A DNA stretch of 64,000 nucleotides from Biscogniauxia marginata (Eukaryota > Ascomycota > Sordariomycetes > Xylariales > Xylariaceae): positions 372,001 through 436,000 of the forward strand of contig MU404080.1 in the NCBI GenBank assembly GCA_022695795.1, in the 5' to 3' direction. The notes under the pieces are model-generated. The model saw nothing but the letters and a program-made list of their open reading frames with translations. It made no database searches and was not told the DNA's origin. Positions 1 to 12,982 of this stretch are shown piece after piece (position 1 is the first letter of the stretch; every line of letters starts with the position of its first letter). Made by a program: the position numbers and the translations under genes.

Positions 1-545
1 CAATACAGATATATTAGGGGCTTTGCGAAGCTCTCAGCAAAAGGAAATAATGCGATATAAATAAAAGGATTTTTCGAGCTAAGTGGGAATATAAGAGTGT
101 AGCATAAATATAAATCTCAAATGGAAATTCAAACCATCGAAATAAATAACAAAACTAGTTATAAAATGTAAAAAGTTATAATTATTACTAATATATATTA
201 AAGTTAATATATCCGTTATAAATTTTCTTTTAAATATAGTTAATTTTATATCTTTATTTCTTTAAAGTTTATTACTTTTAAATTTAATTATTAAGATTTT
301 ACTTATAATAAATAATAATAAAAAGTTAAAAAAACCATTAAAATATTAATTTTTACAATTTAATATTATAAATTATATAAAGGTTATTTATTAAAAAGGT
401 AATTAATATTCGTTTTTTTATAATTAACTTATATAATATTATATTAATTAAATTATATATTATTTTAATATTATTATTATTATTTTCCGAGTTCAACTTT
501 AACACGACCTTTCGTATATAATAAGTTAGGTATTATACGCGTTTT
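1..545. repeat. AT-rich RIP-type repeat block (left edge)
   Basis: The sequence is almost only A and T, with TA-rich runs and stops in all frames. CA and TG dinucleotides are rare while CG still occurs, which is the bias RIP leaves in ascomycete transposons. Composition returns to normal near 545. No coding frame or terminal repeat can be recognised, so the element class is unknown. It probably continues beyond the left edge. Confidence 0.75.
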
Positions 546-2046
546 TTATATTAATAAGGCATGGCCAAATATAATAACGAGGGAGAAAGGACTTTCATAA
601 CATAGAATGACATCATATAAGAAGTGTAGATGTATTAGTTTGCATCACCCACGGACATATTCTCGCTCCCAAAATATAGTGCAACATGAAGACATGAAGA
701 GGGATTATCGTTCATTAAATCATCCTTTCGGCGAGAACGCACCTGTATATGAAGTAACACTTAAGACGAGGTAGGATTAAAATGTTATATATATTACCAA
801 GGTGAAACGTATATTTCAAAGAAGGAGTCTATAGCCACCAGATTCTCGGAAATTGCAAGTGGTAACATATAATCTTCAAAATAGATATAGATGTGTTACT
901 ATCAACATTGAAGCTCTAGTTCAATGCAATTAATTGAATGATATAGTTCTTCTTTCACTATGGGTCCAAGATTTCACGATGAGAAAAAATAGTGAAGAAT
1001 TAATATGATATGATACAAACGATCATCAGATCGACTGAAAGAACAGAGGAAGAAAAAAGACTTAAGCAACGATTGAAATTGCCCTTGGCAGAAGTATATT
1101 GCTGTGTAATAGCATCAAAGTTGTGATACGGAATACTGGGCGGGGAGGTCGATTATCAGCATGCCAAGACAAGCTATAGACATTGCATCTGGATAAAAGC
1201 CAGCGCCAAGTCTCTCTATCGAGTCCGTCGCAACTCTATAAACTACATCTCGGTCTCTAAAGGCTCTAACTTGCGCATGTCGTAATACTGCAGCCTATCA
1301 TAACTGTGCTACATATAACATACCTTGCAGCAGCTTTTATCTGAAGGCTGCTAGTGGCGCCGGCCTAGGACTCACGACGGCTAGATGGATTTTTGGATAC
1401 TTACCTAACCTAGAGATAGGCCAACAGCAGCCGAATTATGTATTAAGAAAGAGTTACCCCAGGATTTGCTTATCTACAATACGCAATACCGAATGAACCC
1501 CGTCCGATCCGGCCCTACGGGGACTGAGGGGAAACGATAGGTAAGATGCAGATCCCCCCTTACGATAAGACGAGAGACGGGCGAAGCTTTCTCCCTACCC
1601 AACTACGGGGCGCGACCCCGCCGTAAACGGAAGCACTATCTTCTATCGCGATAGCTCCCATGTGCGCAGGTAGGGATGATCAGAGCTTATTACTTAGTAA
1701 AGGTCGCTAATAATAGCTTCTGCTTCCGGGTTGATTCGTCGGATGAGGGTGCAGTTCACGATTGCGCCATCGCGACGATAGGACCGTCCAGCAAAGCTAT
1801 TTTATCTCCGGACCGGACCCCGGAGCCTATACCCACGTACCTTACATGATCAACTATCTAGACCGGCCGCTGACCGGACGCGTCTAGGCCCAGCCGAGCT
1901 CGGGGTCGTTCGGCATGGCGCGCTAGCCTCAGTGGAAGCGTATGTGCATGTGTGAAGCAAGAAGTCTAAGGGCGGCGATGTGCCAATGATGATGATGATG
2001 ATCACTCCGGGCCGCCCAGTAACTAGCAAATACGCCGTCAAGTGAG
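546..2046. other. Intergenic region, no gene seen
   Basis: About 1.5 kb of mixed composition with no credible reading frame. The stretch around 1500-1900 is GC-rich and may be upstream regulatory DNA of the cupin gene. No tRNA or repeat structure was recognised. Confidence 0.5.
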
Positions 2047-2054
2047 TATAAAAG
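2047..2054 (+). promoter_or_regulatory. TATA box of the cupin gene
   Basis: TATAAAAG lies about 170 bp upstream of the ATG at 2220. It is followed by a pyrimidine-rich stretch that would suit a leader. The assignment rests on motif and position only. Confidence 0.5.
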
Positions 2055-2219
2055 GGGTGTTCTACCTCCGACTTTCTGTTAGAGATATATCACTATTCAT
2101 ATTCATAATCATCATCTCTTCCATTGGACGTTAAGGTGGCAAACGTAATTCTGTAAAAAAGACTTTCAACTTGTCACGTTAGAAAAAGAAAAAAGCCTAT
2201 CACTATACCATATCCATTT

Positions 2220-2701
2220 ATGGGATCAGTAATCAGCAAAGCCAAATCAAAAATGAGCTCCGAGACTACTTCCGGCCCCGTGCCGCTCACATACTACGCG
2301 AAGGCGTCGAGCGTGAAGCCCCCTTTGATCGCCAACGACAACGCATTCCTAGGCGATGTATCCACCTCGTAAGCCTCTCCTTTCTATCTCTCTCATACAC
2401 ACAACCCCTAGTCCCAACAATGACTAACCTCCCCCTCCCCCCCAGAACGGACGCGTCCAAGCCCATATCGGCGGGCTTCTACCGACTGGAGAAGGGCACG
2501 CCGCTGGTGTACGAGTACACGTACCACGAGATGAAGATCATCATCGAGGGCAGCTTCGACGTCAGCGACGAGGCCGGCACCAAGGTCCACGCCGTCCCCG
2601 GCGACGTCTTCTACTTCCCCGCCGGGTCCAAGATCACCTTCACGACCGACGACTACGGCCTGGCCTTCTACACCGGCCAGCGGGCCCGGGACACGGCGTA
2701 G
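2220..2701 (+). CDS. EutQ-like small cupin protein
   Basis: The model has two exons, 2220-2368 and 2446-2701, with a 77-bp intron (GTAAGC...CCCAG), and gives 134 residues. The C-terminal 85 residues form a single cupin beta-barrel, with a conserved PGDVFYFPAGSKI stretch and a preceding EGSFDVSDEAG segment typical of the second cupin motif. Fungal proteins of this kind are usually annotated as ethanolamine-utilisation EutQ-like or RmlC-like cupins. The substrate is unknown, and no ethanolamine genes lie nearby. A downstream in-frame Met at residue 12 is an alternative start, but the first ATG follows a TATA box at a sensible distance. No signal peptide or membrane segment is visible, so a cytosolic location is inferred. 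Confidence 0.82.
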
Positions 2702-4184
2702 GTATTAAGTCGCCCGTCGCGCGGAGGCAATGATGATGATGATGTGTGGAAATGATCACTCCCGGTTCTGTCGAGGGGCAGGCCGCAAGGGAGAGGGGGT
2801 TACGGAATGTTGCGTGTGCTCTGTATACCGGGGTGAATTTTTTTTATATGTTTTAGGTATATATGTATATGGGAAATCTTCACTTTTGCGGGTATAGTGT
2901 ACGCATGCACTCTTTCTTAGCGGCGATATCGTTCATCTGTTATTTCATAAACCATCGTGGTTGGAATTTTCCCCGTGCTTCGTGTTTGTAGAAGTACGTT
3001 GAGCTCTAAGCTGAAGAATGTGGAAATCGATAGTACTTACCTACATATATATAAATCCTAGAGAGAAATCAACAAGGATAGGTTGATTATATGGCCCGAG
3101 AAAAAAATTCCAAAGCTATTCGCCTTGCATACCTATGAATCTATTGAAAGGCTCGAGCTCCAAGACTTGATAATTATGTCGGGAATGGTGGTACACGAAT
3201 ATATTTAATTTAGGGTAGCACATAATAGTGAAGCGTAGCCAACGTGACGGAAGGATAGTTGAATGATAAAGTATGAAGGAGTATTATAAGGATTAGAAGC
3301 CTAGAGGACGGAAGTAGGTATTTGAAGATCTCCCAACTCTTACAGATTCATTATAGGCCTGACTATAGACGTAACGGCTGTTTTTTTGGGGTCCCCCACT
3401 CAATATGCCAATACTATTACTTCTCTTAACTGTATCTAGGGTGCCACACTATTATAGTAACACCTATCACCTGCTACAACATCTCGTCGAATATGGAGAC
3501 GACTGAGCTAAGGGTAAGAATAACTAGAAGGCTATAGACACAAAAGGATGAAAAGGGTGTCGCCACCGATGAGAGGTAAATAATGGGCAACGGTTTCGAA
3601 ATGTATAAGGTAAAGCCATGACTAGGAACGAGTAATGGAAACACTCAACCAGACTGAAGAACGCTGTAGCCTCTACTCGCTCCGGATGACGTTGATTCGT
3701 ATAGGTTAACTGGCTTGTGTAATGCTACATACATATGTTGGCATTCTATGAATATGATTCGATAGGTACTGAGAGTATGAGGTAATAATAACCGACACCA
3801 ACAGTCTCATCCTGATATACCCGATTGCGGAAAAGTTCAGGAGAATTTTGTTGGTCGTATGCCGTAATGTATGGACGTCATCCTAACACCCCAACTATTC
3901 TATGATTGGATCTTGAGGTAGGGAGGATAGACGAGCATGTACGTTCGATCTACTCTTGCCTTGTATCCCATCTGCCATCGGCAATTGGCTAGCAGGTTAT
4001 TAGATTGCAAGAGATGGCCTCGTACGTCAACAGTGTTGTGACTCCTAGATAAGACAATTAGGCCTTTCGGTGGCACTTAAGATTCTGCTCCGCAACTGGA
4101 AAATTAGGAGGGATCGTCACGAATACTTGTACCAACTAGGCGAGACAACAGGAGTTTACCTAAGTTAGAGTTATCGGCGCGATT
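2702..4184. other. Intergenic region, no gene seen
   Basis: This region holds the 3' flanks of the cupin gene and of the convergent BET2 gene. There is a short ATG-trinucleotide run near 2731 just after the cupin stop. Reading frames are short and no RNA gene was recognised. Confidence 0.5.
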
Positions 4185-5250
4185 CTATCTTGGCTTGCCC
4201 AGTACACGCTCTATCGTAGACTTGGGTAGGCAAAAAACAGGGTCTACGGCATCGAGGCCGGGATATTCTAGGAGACTCAGGCCAGTGATTCCGAAGAGAG
4301 TGTGCCAGACGTCGGCCATGTTCCCAGGCATGTCGGAAAGGCCACCCTGAACGACATCTTGGCACCGTAGGATAAAGCCGATGAGCTTCTCTCGATCGAT
4401 CCAATGTGTCCGGCCAATCATCGCGAGACTACTCAGAACCCACCAACTATAGCAGACGTCTTCCTTCTTCTCGGGTCTACCGTTGAGGCCGCCGCTAGGA
4501 ACTTGTCGCTCGCTCAGCCACCCGGCCAGCTTGTCGACGTCGATCAGGTCTTTTCGCTCAACAATGGAGAGCGCGGCTACGCAGGTGAAGATCTGCCCCG
4601 AGTGAGACTCGGCGCCCGGACTGACGCCGTACCCGCCGTCGAAGTTGGCACAGGCAACGATGTAGCCGACCGCCTTGTCGACATCGACGAGGTGCATCAT
4701 ACCGAGGAGGGTGAGGGCATTGAAGGCACCGTAGAGGAAGCGGGTGTCTTCTTCGCCCCATTCGTCGCCCGCGAAGGTGCCAGTTTCGCGATCCTGGAGG
4801 TCTGCTATGACTGATGAAGGGAAGGAGGGGTTAGCTTCCAGACGATACAGTGGTGCGCGGACAATGGGCCGACTTAGTTGACTCACATTTACCAACCGTT
4901 GCCTTTCCCTTGCCACGCTTGTCTAGCTCGTCAAGCGCATCGACCAGGGCAAGTATCTGTACGGCGCTGACGGTATAGAGCATGTGAGGATCGTGGCCCG
5001 GCGCAGCGCCGAAGCCACCGTTCGGGTGTTGGCAGGAGAGGACGAAATCGATGGTCTCGTCGCGAGGGAGGGCATCGGGATGTCGGAGTAGATGTAGGGC
5101 GGTCAGTCCCCAATACAGCCCGTTTAAACGAAGATGCTCGGTCAACCAGTAGTCGTATTCGTCTTTCCTCGTGTCTAGGCTCTGAATGTACTTTACGTGT
5201 TGGGCGGTTGCGAGCTGTAGCTCGTCTGGTAGTTTCTGCATCCCCGACAT
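4185..5250 (-). CDS. BET2: Geranylgeranyltransferase type II beta subunit (BET2)
   Basis: Exons 5250-4887 and 4810-4185 flank a 76-bp intron (GTGAGT...CATCAG) and encode 329 residues, the usual length for the family. The product is the catalytic beta subunit of Rab geranylgeranyltransferase, which with the alpha subunit and the Rab escort protein attaches geranylgeranyl groups to C-terminal cysteines of Rab/Ypt GTPases. The protein is built of prenyltransferase repeats, recognisable as CQHPNGGFGAAPG, CANFDGGYG and QDVVQGGLSD. Expected zinc ligands are present: D and C in EDVCYSWW and H in ADVWHTLFG. The splice restores GKFIADLQDRETGTFAGDEW, which is highly conserved in Bet2. Start MSGMQKL is the first ATG of the open frame. 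Function is required for vesicle traffic. Confidence 0.95.
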
Positions 5251-5300
5251 TGTGGAGAGAGAACAACATCAAGGACTCTATATTAAAGCTGTCTGTCGCC

Positions 5301-5330
5301 TTGACTAGCCTTGACTAGCCTTGACTAGCC
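5301..5330. repeat. Three tandem copies of TTGACTAGCC
   Basis: A perfect 10-bp unit is repeated three times about 50 bp upstream of the BET2 start codon, where the promoter or leader should lie. It may be a regulatory array or simple replication slippage. Confidence 0.9.
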
Positions 5331-7980
5331 TCAGACCAGCTTTTGCTGATACGTGCTCCAAAAGACGGGTGTACGGAGGAGTGAGGGATCGTTGCTTGCG
5401 TGGGGTCTGGCGGCGTTGAGGTTTGGCTGCACATGGACAACCTTAGGTACCTACTGTTAGCCTAATATACTAACCTTTCTTGGAACAGCGTTGGTGGGGT
5501 AGTTTTCTCAGCCTTGAATCCGTTTCTCTCTCCCCTCAAGTCTGATATGACACCTGACATCTATTAAGTCGCTCCTATCCTTCCACCAGTTCCATGCACG
5601 GGGCTTTTTGTACACATTCTGACTTCCTTCTAGAACGTATTGTGTTAGAGACCCATGGGTGTGGGTATAAGCATGGGATCTACTGCCGCATCACCAGCTA
5701 CATCCTGCTACTGCGATATCCCTCGATTACACATAGTCGTCATCGGAGTCTTGGCGTATATTATGTAGTAAGGATGGCGATTATTTGAATCTAAGTGCAG
5801 TCTACCTGATATCCGAAGCTCAGTCAAGGTATATTGGTGAAACATGCCTACCTAATACATATATACCTATCTAGGTATGTATCCCACTAGAAGGACCAGG
5901 GGCTTCACCCTAGCTGCAGGCATCAGTTCCGGTTTTCTTTTTGCCAACCATTCATTGAAGTTGACATTTAGTTGAAGTTGTCAAGAAAGTGTCAAAAGAG
6001 TGTCAAATTGAACAACTGGGCATGGAACAACTAATTGTTACTTTTAAATTAATAACATGAAGAAAATGCTAACCGCTGTAGTCGCATGAAGTTGCACTTT
6101 GAATCCACTAGACTCACACCCTGCCTCTCCCCGTACCTATCATTATTCAGGCTTCAGACCTAAGCAGAGAATTGTTGCTATTTATTGTGTATCCGCCTAA
6201 CTTATGCGATAGGTAATATATACCTATTTTAGAGTTAATTGCCTTTATAGTTCGGGACTCCCTCTCATGTCGCTGTTACCGAATCATGGACACACGCATA
6301 AAAGGTATCGTCTGGTATGGACCTACAGACCCAGTTGGTAACGGGCAGGTGGCTTACGCTCACGTCTTCTACCCGGGCAGGGTTCGACGGGCAGACGGGG
6401 ATAAAAGAGTTGCGTGGCTGCATGTTTCAGAAGTTTAAACCCCGTTTCGCGTCTCGACCAACACACCCTGTAAGGTCCGACATAAGCGACCAATTACGCA
6501 TCGTTTGTCCCTAACTAAGCTATCAAAGGTCCACTGCTGGTCCCAGGTACCGATCATGCCGATGAAGAATTCCATACCAACCCGTAAGTCTGTACCTGGA
6601 TACAGAGATGAGAACTGACACGGAACACTCGGTCTGTAGCTGGTAGATAGTCGCATTTACTCTAATAAAAGGAAATGAATGATAAGAAAATGGAAATCTT
6701 GAAGCTTGATAGACACATATGCTGTGTCCGTGGATTGGTTTTATAAGTCATGTGGTGTACATACATATTCTCCGGGCTGACCAAATTAATATAGGTACGA
6801 TCATATTTGCCCCGATAGTTATATGCAATGAAGCAGGCTCGCCTACCAATGATCTCTACATATGGTACCTGAATCTGGGACCGTGCCCCCCCCCCCTCCA
6901 TCTTGCTGATCTTCTATGTATAACCGACTCCTACAACTGCCCGTCAATCCAATTCTACGGATCTCTCTCTTCAGAGTCGTGCTTTATATAAATGAACAAC
7001 TAGCAAGTCCGAGTCAGGCGTCGAGATCCGTCCTGACGGCCTCCTCCAATATACCGACAACACATGTTGGAAGGATGATAATTGGTTCTGTTACAGGTAG
7101 TTTTAGGTATTCACAGCTAGGTGGCCAATGCGAGTATTATATACCTAGGTACTAGGTATAGCTAGCTGTATAGCTACCTATGCATTTATTCCTGAACTGT
7201 GCGTATATGGAATAATATAAATATCGAGCTTTGGGGTTCTAATTGATTGTTTCTCCTTCACTCGATTTATTTTAACATTAGGTACCTGGTATTAGTGACC
7301 AACCTGGGTACATAGGTACGCAGTCACCTAACTAACCTATCTTAGTCTGCATGACCACCCCCCCTAATCCCTAAAAAACGTGCTGCAGTAAGTGAATACA
7401 AGACTGCGTGCAGTACCTTGTCTAGGTCCGCTATTCCCTGCCTGTCTGGGGAGGGGGCCGTCTAGACCATCAAATTACGATTCCCAAGCTTTCAACCCGC
7501 TCCAACTCAATTCCCTCCAATTCCCACATCTGCTATATACGGTTTGCCTAATTTCACCATTTTCACTATTTTGAAGGGGGGTGGAATTCCAAGATATTGG
7601 TACCTCCATCCACCACCTGCGGGATTACTGCCTCTCGCTATCCGGACGGCCTGCCCACCCCCTCTGTAGGCTTCCCAGGTTCCCAGGTTCCTCCCAGCTC
7701 GGCCCCTTGTTGGCTGTCGCAGCTTCATCACAATTGCTTTTCCTCTCTGCGTCCAATCCCTTCACCCCCGCGACCGATCTGATACGCCCCGACGCCTGCT
7801 TGCCGCATTACAACATTCCACCGCGCACCAACAGAAACCTGTCCTCCCGCGCCAGCACGCGAATCAGGAGCTGACCTGGCGGTTATTACCCGATGCGTGC
7901 TTGGCTTGCAGTAATAATAATCTCGGATTATCTCTGGGTGTCATCGTTGTCTTGATACACACCACCCGCGGCCAGCAAGA
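5331..7980. other. Long intergenic region between BET2 and the RhoGAP gene
   Basis: About 2.6 kb separates two divergently transcribed genes. It contains CCTAGGTA-type motifs (around 5870 and 7140-7180) and pyrimidine-rich sequence near 7500-7900 that is probably the RhoGAP leader. Open frames of 60-97 codons occur but overlap each other on both strands and look like no known protein. Confidence 0.5.
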
Positions 7981-10310
7981 ATGGGACGTAAGCCCGTTCC
8001 TCAGCCGCTGTCCCTGGCTGGCGAGGACCGCGACGCCCTGGGCCAGCCCGCCTCGAGTACCCTCACTTCTCCCGATTCCACTGTCCTGGGAGCACCAAAT
8101 AGACCGAGCCCGAGCCCCAGTCCCAGTCCGCATCCTGCAATCGGCCCTGAAACCAGCAGCAGCAGCACTCTTCAGGTCATATCGCCGTCCTCCTCCAGAT
8201 CGCCCAAGTCCCCTCGCTCGCCCTTTAGCAAGTTCAATCCCTCCGCCAGGAAACCCCCGACGCAACCATCGCAGGCGCAACAACCGCAAGCCCAGCAACA
8301 ACCGCCAGTTCAGCAATTCCAGGTACCGCGTACCCAGCCTCACGCCCAACTCCAACCCGTCGAAGTACCGCGCCAACCGCTGCAGGCTGCCGACGACGTG
8401 CATCTCGCCCAACGCCGGCGCCAAAATCCCCACCAGAATCCAGACTTTCCGCCTACAATCTCTCCTATCCAGCACTCTGCTACGACTCCGGTCTTCAGCG
8501 AACCATACAACCGCCCCGCCGAGGAGAGGCACGGTAGGAACGCCAGCCGCTTCTTCAACTTTGGAAAATCTTCTAGGTCAGCCTACCAGCTTCATCTCGA
8601 CCAAGCTGAAAGTAATAGCGAGGGCGTGTCGCGAGGTGTCGACTATCCTGCCATGCCGGATAGGGTACCAAGTAAAGCTTCCAAGTACTCAGGTATGTTT
8701 CAATCGAGGAAATGAAATGGTCTTCGACATTTACCATGTAAGACTGTGTCTGTCGATACTAAATCTCTGTTCTGTTTACAAAATAGATCAATCTTCCATC
8801 GAGCCCCCCAATCAGAAACCAGCCCCCTCCAGGTCCGACGTGTCACTGCCATCCACCATCGAACAGGAGTACGGCTCGTCCAAAAAGAATAAGCAGAAGA
8901 ACTTTGCGTTGTTGGGTCGCAACAGGTCTTTCAAGGATAAAGATGGAAGTAGTCCGAAGGAACCTATTACAATCGAGATGCCTGAACCGGAACAATACAC
9001 CGGGCCATCACCTTTGAGGACAGCCCCTATCAACCTTGAAGGGCATGACAGGTCTTTCAGGCACATGATGAATTCGACTACGCGCAATCATTCGGCTGAC
9101 CGGGCGGCACCTCGCGATACGTCATCGAACAAAGACCGTCGAAATGATAAAGACAGCCGGGGACCCTCCTTGCAATCCGCCGGTTCTACATTTTTCGGCG
9201 GATTGAGAAGTTCTGGTAGTCGAGCAGCCGACATGATTAGTAAAGGATTGTTTGGAAAAGGTGGACGGAGTGCCAGTACGACCGAGAAAGAACCTGCGGT
9301 AGATGACGAGCACTACATATTGAAGGTCATCAATCTCCCCCTGGTCGAACAGACGCGAAAGACGAGGATATCGAAGAGACTAGAGGATTCTCGTGACAAG
9401 ACAGAGTTTTGGATGCCCGCCTTCCCTTGGCGGGCAATCGACTATCTCAATTTCAACGGAACCGATGTCGAAGGCCTCTACCGGGTGCCTGGAAGTGGCC
9501 CTCAGATTAAAAAGTGGCAGAGAAAATTTGACGAAGGTACGGCCTTCTTTGCCTTATGTCTAGGGGGATTTATCTAACGAATTGAGTGCAGAACACGACG
9601 TTGACCTCTTTGCCCAAACTGACCTCTACGACATAAACATTATTGGTTCAATGCTAAAGGCATGGCTACGTGAACTCCCCGACGAACTTTTCCCGAAAGA
9701 AGCCCAGGAACGCATCTCTCGGGAATGCGCCGGGGCCGAAGAAGTACCGCAGATGCTGATCGACGAGCTCTCGAACCTTTCGCCCTTTAATTATTACCTT
9801 CTTTTCGCCATTACTTGTCACCTAAGCTTGCTCTTGGCTCACTCGGATAAGAATAAGATGGACTTTCGAAATCTCTGCATTTGTTTTCAGCCTTGCATGA
9901 AGATAGACGCATTTTGTTTCAAATTTCTAGTGTGCGATTGGAGGCTATGTTGGCAGGGTTGTAGGAACGAAGCAAAGTACATCGAAGAGGAATATATGCT
10001 ATTCCAGCAACCTTTACCACGAGGGTTAACTTCTGAAGTCCAAGGTTCCAATGGACGCAACTCGAATGACGACCGGAATGTATCGTCTTCGGATAGCAGC
10101 AAGCAGTCCCCGCAGATTATTGAACCGCCCAACGGCAGGCTAAGGAAGAAAGCCGCAGCGTCGGGTCAGTCCAATGGCAGCATGACCTCGAAATCCTCCA
10201 CCGCGTCGGCATCCCTGACTGTGAGCAGCGAACAAGAAACATCACGACAACGTCCCGGAGAATTGAGACCATTATCACCTATCAAGCCCCTATCCCCTCT
10301 AGGATTCTGA
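7981..10310 (+). CDS. Rho GTPase-activating protein with disordered N-terminus
   Basis: Three exons (7981-8692, 8787-9536, 9592-10310) with introns of 94 and 55 bp encode 726 residues. Residues 1 to about 390 are Pro/Ser/Gln-rich and look disordered. A RhoGAP domain covers roughly 405-610. It contains GLYRVPGSG, whose Arg at about 470 is the expected arginine finger, followed by LKAWLRELPDELFP and KMDFRNLCICFQP. The tail is Ser-rich. RhoGAP proteins accelerate GTP hydrolysis by Rho-family GTPases, which control polarity, cell wall and actin. The domain resembles the yeast Sac7/Bag7/Lrg1 group loosely, but the exact orthologue cannot be named from sequence alone. No LIM, BAR or PH domain is evident. 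Confidence 0.9.
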
Positions 10311-12385
10311 ACGTTTTTTTTGATTCGAACTGTGTTTCATACATGCAGTTAGTACACCTAATCATCTGTGGATCGGAGGCTCACAAGTGAGACGTCCACT
10401 GAGATCCTGGGAAAGGCAATAGGGTACATGATTCCAGCACCTGGCTCAGCGACAGGTCTAAGACGACAGGATCATCTTTGATCATCCGGGTCGGCTAGGA
10501 ATATTTTGAATCGAGACAGTGAATGCGAACAACCCGCCATTCCTGAAGAGACCTCGGCGCGGCTCGATTGCGATATATGAAGATACGAGGTCAGTTTTGA
10601 CCCAAATCTTTGGCGGCTCCGAATCAGGCAGAGTTCTAGGCAAATCTTGTGTTGTAGACCACTGGATTTTGGTCGACTTACCTTTTCCGGCCATACGATA
10701 TTACGCCCCGTTTATGATCAAACAAAATCTTTTTTTCGTCTTCCCTTTGTCTTGGTTCCTTATTCGAGCGGTATTAGGTCTGGAAGAACAACGGGACAAG
10801 GAACTGTCCTGGTTCAAGTTCAAGGCGGCGCATAAAAACTGGATATTTTGCAGGAGAGAAGTTGGCCTCGTCGATTAACCATACTCTTGTTCGACCACGA
10901 GGCTGGAGCCCTACCGGAGCCTCTGAGTCTGTGGATCGGATGCTGAAATTGATTTCCTCTGTCTTGGAATTCACTAGTCCTTCCATTTTCTTTTTCTTTT
11001 TCTAAACACCAACGTTGATACCTTCATCTGCTGTTCTTGGTATACCCCCGTATTTTCTGTGGCAATTTTTGTTTGTGTGAAAGACCGTTGACGGTGCTGA
11101 TAAGGGGGGTAATCGCATAGCAAGAGACACGTAGGAAGAGAGAAGGATAGTGAAGATAGAGAGGGAATGTGTCCAGCTAATGCTAAGACTGGACACTCGT
11201 TCGCGTCAGCGCGGGATGGCTAAGGTAAGCGAAGATAGGGGGAGGTAAGCGGGTTCTTCGATATGTACCTTAGCCTCGTTGCTTGAATAACGAAAAACCA
11301 GATCAATAGTCCCCAGTCAGTGCATCAGTGCTTTGACTAGCTATTAGTTAGGGGAAACAGGAAGGAAGACTGGCCTATTTATCTCGCAGGAAGTGGGCGG
11401 GGAGGCTTGGATGGAGAGAGAGGATTAGGAAAGGAGAAAAGAGGAAGTGAAGGGGAGACAAGAGAAGGAGAAGCAAATGGTTTGATGATACCACAGCACA
11501 GGTAACACCTCTCTGCAACTGATGTTGATTGTTTGCCTGCCTAGCGACTCTAAGTTAGGGCGGTCCTAGTGTATAAATAAATAAATACAAGAAGGAAATG
11601 TAACTGAAGGCCACCATGACATAGCGCATAAGTTGAATACTTTGAGTAGAAAGGGGCGGAGATGAAAATATGCAATCGACATATCTAACTTACCCTTGGT
11701 ATACATAGGTAGCTATTAACTTCGAAAAAGGGAGTAGAAGACATAAAAATTTTAAAGTAAAATTAGGTAAACTCGTAGTATTTTTGACAATCCATTCGGT
11801 CGTATTCAATTGCTACGATTCAGGTAGTGAATAACTATATACACTTCGACGTATTTCAAGGGTCATCTATCAAACCCATTAGAATTAGGTAATCCGGATA
11901 GAGATATCGAAAAAAAAGGGGATTGATCGCCCTGTAATTGTTTTAAGCCGTGTATCCCTTGTTATTGTTCGTAAATGTATTGGGTATCAGACGACTACCT
12001 AATGTGCCTCTCCCTTTCTCTCTTCCTTTTTGGCTCTTAGGCATTCGGTCACTTTGTCTCTCTCTCTGTCGGCCGTTGCGAAGTCCTAGGACGAAGAGGA
12101 GCGGAACATTTTCCCCGGCTCATGTCGTCACGGGCTGCTCTCCTCCGCCTAAACGGTCAAACCTTTGGCCGTCTATAGTCTCAACAATAATCTAGCTAGC
12201 CCCTTTTGATAGACTGCCCTTGGTTACAGAGCGAATCGTCCATACTAGCCTCCCCTCACTGTTTACGCCGCCGCCGCAAAGATCAAAGCTAGGGGTAGAA
12301 GAGAGTGCAAGCCCGAACCAAGCAAGATACCCCCTCACCACCAAATGAAGAATTCTGTTTAAATAAGAGATAATAAAAATTAGTC
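10311..12385. other. Intergenic region with 3' flanks of two convergent genes
   Basis: About 2 kb between the RhoGAP stop and the RRS1 stop. A purine-rich stretch occupies 11390-11480. A 119-codon frame at 10519-10878 has no recognisable domain or codon bias and is not called. No RNA gene was seen. Confidence 0.45.
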
Positions 12386-12982
12386 TCAAGCCTTTCTCCT
12401 CTTCTTCCTCGACTCCTTCTCCCTCCTGCTCTTCTCCTCGCGCCCCCCCGCCTCGTCGACCTCGACGACCCAGTCGTGGGGCACGGCGCCCTCGTCGCGG
12501 CGGCGCATCTTGCCGCCCTTGTCCCAGCCCCACGTGCGCTCCCACCGCCGCGCCTCCTCGTTGAACTGCGTGGCCTTGGCGCGGCGCTGCTCGCGCGTCT
12601 TGGGCCGGATGCCCTTGCGCGCGGCGAACTGCTCCCACCTGGTCGGCGCGCGCGCCTCGGGCACGGGCTTCTCGCGCGGCAGCGCCGTCGTCGGCGGGGG
12701 GAGCGCGAGGAGCACCCCCGAGGGTGTCGACGAGAGCGGGCACGTCGTCAGCAGCTGGTTCACTAGGGCCTGCGCCGCGTCGCGCGCCGTCGCCGCGAGC
12801 TGCGCCTCGAGGGCGCTGGAGGCGCCGGCGATGTTGGTGGTGGAGGATTCGGCGGGCGGGGTCGAGGTGGTTATGGGGTTGGGGTCGTTGGCGAGGAGGA
12901 GGCCGAGGTCGAAGGTGTACGGCGTGGGTTTGTCGACCGAGACGTCGAGCTTGGTCTTGGGTTTTATCGCGGGGACGGCCAT
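12386..12982 (-). CDS. RRS1: Ribosome biogenesis regulatory protein RRS1
   Basis: A single exon of 198 codons, close to the family's usual length in fungi. Rrs1 acts with Rpf2 in the nucleolus to bring the 5S RNP (5S rRNA, uL18, uL5) into pre-60S particles. The N-terminal half holds YTFDLGLLLANDPNP and a PREKPVPEARAPTRWEQFAA stretch that matches the conserved core. The segment KGIRPKTREQRR follows, then GWDKGGK. The C-terminus is a highly basic Lys/Arg tail (EKESRKKRRKA) suited to nucleolar targeting or RNA contact. The ATG is preceded by CCGCC on the coding strand, a good fungal start context. The gene is very GC-rich, so long shadow frames appear on both strands. Confidence 0.93.
   Translation of the reverse strand: MAVPAIKPKTKLDVSVDKPTPYTFDLGLLLANDPNPITTSTPPAESSTTNIAGASSALEAQLAATARDAAQALVNQLLTTCPLSSTPSGVLLALPPPTTALPREKPVPEARAPTRWEQFAARKGIRPKTREQRRAKATQFNEEARRWERTWGWDKGGKMRRRDEGAVPHDWVVEVDEAGGREEKSRREKESRKKRRKA

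Noticed and set aside
10519..10878. 119-codon plus-strand frame after the RhoGAP gene
   Set aside because: It has no recognisable domain and no support from splice signals; an opposite-strand frame overlaps it.
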